Below are positions 62,956 to 64,000 of a stretch of DNA of 64,000 nt, one piece after another. Both the position numbers and the translations under genes were made by a program. Source of the stretch: Acinetobacter sp. ANC 3813 (lineage in GTDB: Bacteria; Pseudomonadota; Gammaproteobacteria; Pseudomonadales; Moraxellaceae); the NCBI RefSeq assembly GCF_002135435.1, contig NZ_NEGK01000001.1, forward strand, positions 186,001 through 250,000, in the 5' to 3' direction. The notes under the pieces were generated by a model, which had not been told where the DNA came from, made no database searches, and saw only the letters and a program-made list of their open reading frames with translations. The first letter of the stretch is position 1. Each line of letters starts with the position of its first letter.

Positions 62956-63945
62956 ATGAATCTGGAGCGGGTCGATCTTAATCTACTAATTTACTTAGAC
63001 GTTCTTCTTCGTGAAAAAAATGTGACTCGAGCAGCTGAACAGCTGGGCGTCACTCAGCCGGCAATGAGTAATATTTTACGCCGTTTGCGTAACTTATTTA
63101 ATGATCCGCTTTTAATCCGTTCTTCCGAAGGCATGACGCCAACAGAACGCGCTTTAGAATTGCAGCCGCGCATCCGTGATGCCCTTGCTGACTTATCGAT
63201 GATTTTAGAGCCGCGCACCGAGTTCCGGCCTTATACGTCAAACCGCGTTTTCCGCATTATGACTTCGGACTATGCCGAAGCAACACTGGTTCCGCGCCTC
63301 GTGAAAGCGTTGCGGTCAGAAGCGCCGAATGTGGTTCTGGACTTTTTAACACCTAGTGATGTGTCTTACAGAGACATGGAACAAGGTAAAGTTGATCTTG
63401 CCATCAACCGCTTTAATGAAATACCGCAAAGCTTCCATCAAGTGCTGGTTTGGCGTGACAGTTTTTCTTGCCTGCTCAACAATAAGCACCCCGCTGCAAG
63501 CAACCTGAATTTAAAAAGCTATTTAGATGCACAGCATATCTGGGTATCTAAAACCGGCATGGGGGTAGGTTTTGGCGTAAACCCAGAAAAGCAAGCTGGA
63601 TTAGGCTGGATTGATCAAGCTTTAGAACGGATTGGTCAAAAACGTAAAATTTCAGTCTTTACCCGCCATTATCAAATGCCGGGGCTGTTGGCTGCAAATG
63701 TGGATTTAGTTGCAACTTTGCCGACTCGTATTGCACGCCTGCAAGCAAAAAGTCAAAACCTGCTGCTAAAAGATCCGCCATTTTATATTCCAGAATTTGA
63801 ATTAAAAATGGCGTGGTGCCCGCTTTTGCATCATCACCCTGCGCACCGCTGGCTGCGTCAGCTGATTTTATATGTGGCGCGCCAAATGATTGAAGAAGAG
63901 AATCGTGAATTTTTAATAAATAACTCTCAGTTTTCCCACTATTAA
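62956..63945 (+). CDS. LysR-family transcriptional regulator
   Basis: 329 residues. The HTH (about 5-65) has LLIYLDVLLREKNVTRAAEQ and TQPAMSNILRRLRNLFNDPL, and the effector domain follows; the N-terminus MNLERVDLNLL and the longer C-terminus are the NodD/LeuO-like subtype. It is divergent from aceA, so control of isocitrate lyase is the simplest inference, although many such genes control other targets. The ligand is unknown. Confidence 0.9.
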   Translation: MNLERVDLNLLIYLDVLLREKNVTRAAEQLGVTQPAMSNILRRLRNLFNDPLLIRSSEGMTPTERALELQPRIRDALADLSMILEPRTEFRPYTSNRVFRIMTSDYAEATLVPRLVKALRSEAPNVVLDFLTPSDVSYRDMEQGKVDLAINRFNEIPQSFHQVLVWRDSFSCLLNNKHPAASNLNLKSYLDAQHIWVSKTGMGVGFGVNPEKQAGLGWIDQALERIGQKRKISVFTRHYQMPGLLAANVDLVATLPTRIARLQAKSQNLLLKDPPFYIPEFELKMAWCPLLHHHPAHRWLRQLILYVARQMIEEENREFLINNSQFSHY

Positions 63946-64000
63946 ACATAATTTTTCATAAATTCTTCTTTTTTAAGCCTATACTGGAGCCTGAGGAAAT

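Overview
The window reads as a chromosomal segment of an Acinetobacter species (Moraxellaceae). The evidence is moderately AT-rich, densely packed genes; a class D (OXA) beta-lactamase with Acinetobacter-type motifs (S-T-F-K, F-G-N, W-L-V-G-P-L-K-I, K-S-G); a trpGDC operon; a long-form (534 aa) isocitrate lyase; ubiCA; and several protein families common in that genus (DUF3465, DUF3015, DUF817, DUF4105, DUF4112). The species cannot be fixed from sequence alone. I see no prophage, insertion sequence, CRISPR array, plasmid backbone or rRNA operon.

Layout. 0-7.4 kb: a truncated gene end, two cell-wall enzymes (MltB-type and RlpA-type lytic transglycosylases), an Mpo1-like membrane protein, an AzlCD branched-chain amino acid exporter with an AraC regulator, and small envelope proteins. 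7.5-12.1 kb: translation block rpsB-tsf facing map, then an aspartate aminotransferase. 12.1-16.7 kb: a broken gene (internal stop) overlapping a DMT transporter, a PaaI-type thioesterase, two tandem tRNA-Asn genes in a duplicated cassette, and a DUF2726 protein. 16.7-25.2 kb: a catabolic island with an IclR regulator, divergent fumarylacetoacetase, zeta-class isomerase, VOC protein, 3-oxoacid CoA-transferase A and B, then a TfdB-like phenol-type FAD monooxygenase with its divergent LysR regulator. 25.2-30.3 kb: secreted lipase-like lipoprotein, ubiCA, and glnA with a convincing sigma-54/NtrC-type control region. 31.1-46.4 kb: trpGDC, a flavin amine oxidase, Smr protein, folE, a cupin, the OXA beta-lactamase, a DUF4105 protein, DUF3015, DUF817, hemE, an L,D-transpeptidase, a pirin and small secreted proteins. 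46.9-54.6 kb: tRNA-Ser(TGA), greB, two further lytic transglycosylases, ttcA, htpX, a VOC protein and DUF4112. 54.8-64 kb: mgtE, an RND efflux permease without partner genes, a metallo-hydrolase remnant with a hexanucleotide repeat in its signal peptide, dgkA, aceA and a LysR regulator.

How the genes work together. The catabolic island encodes the lower homogentisate-type route: maleylacetoacetate is isomerised and hydrolysed to fumarate plus acetoacetate, and acetoacetate is activated to acetoacetyl-CoA. It carries a TfdB-like hydroxylase and a VOC protein where one would expect Hpd and HmgA, which are absent. It is the best candidate here for an incompletely described pathway. Five peptidoglycan-remodelling enzymes (MltB, RlpA, MltF-like, SLT and L,D-transpeptidase) are scattered through the window. 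Nitrogen and amino acid genes (glnA, aspC, trpGDC, azlCD) are also well represented, and glnA and aspC share a TGCACCA element upstream.

Limits: everything here comes from reading the sequence; no alignment or structure prediction was run. Family names rest on recognised motifs, and species, substrates and regulatory sites are inferences.
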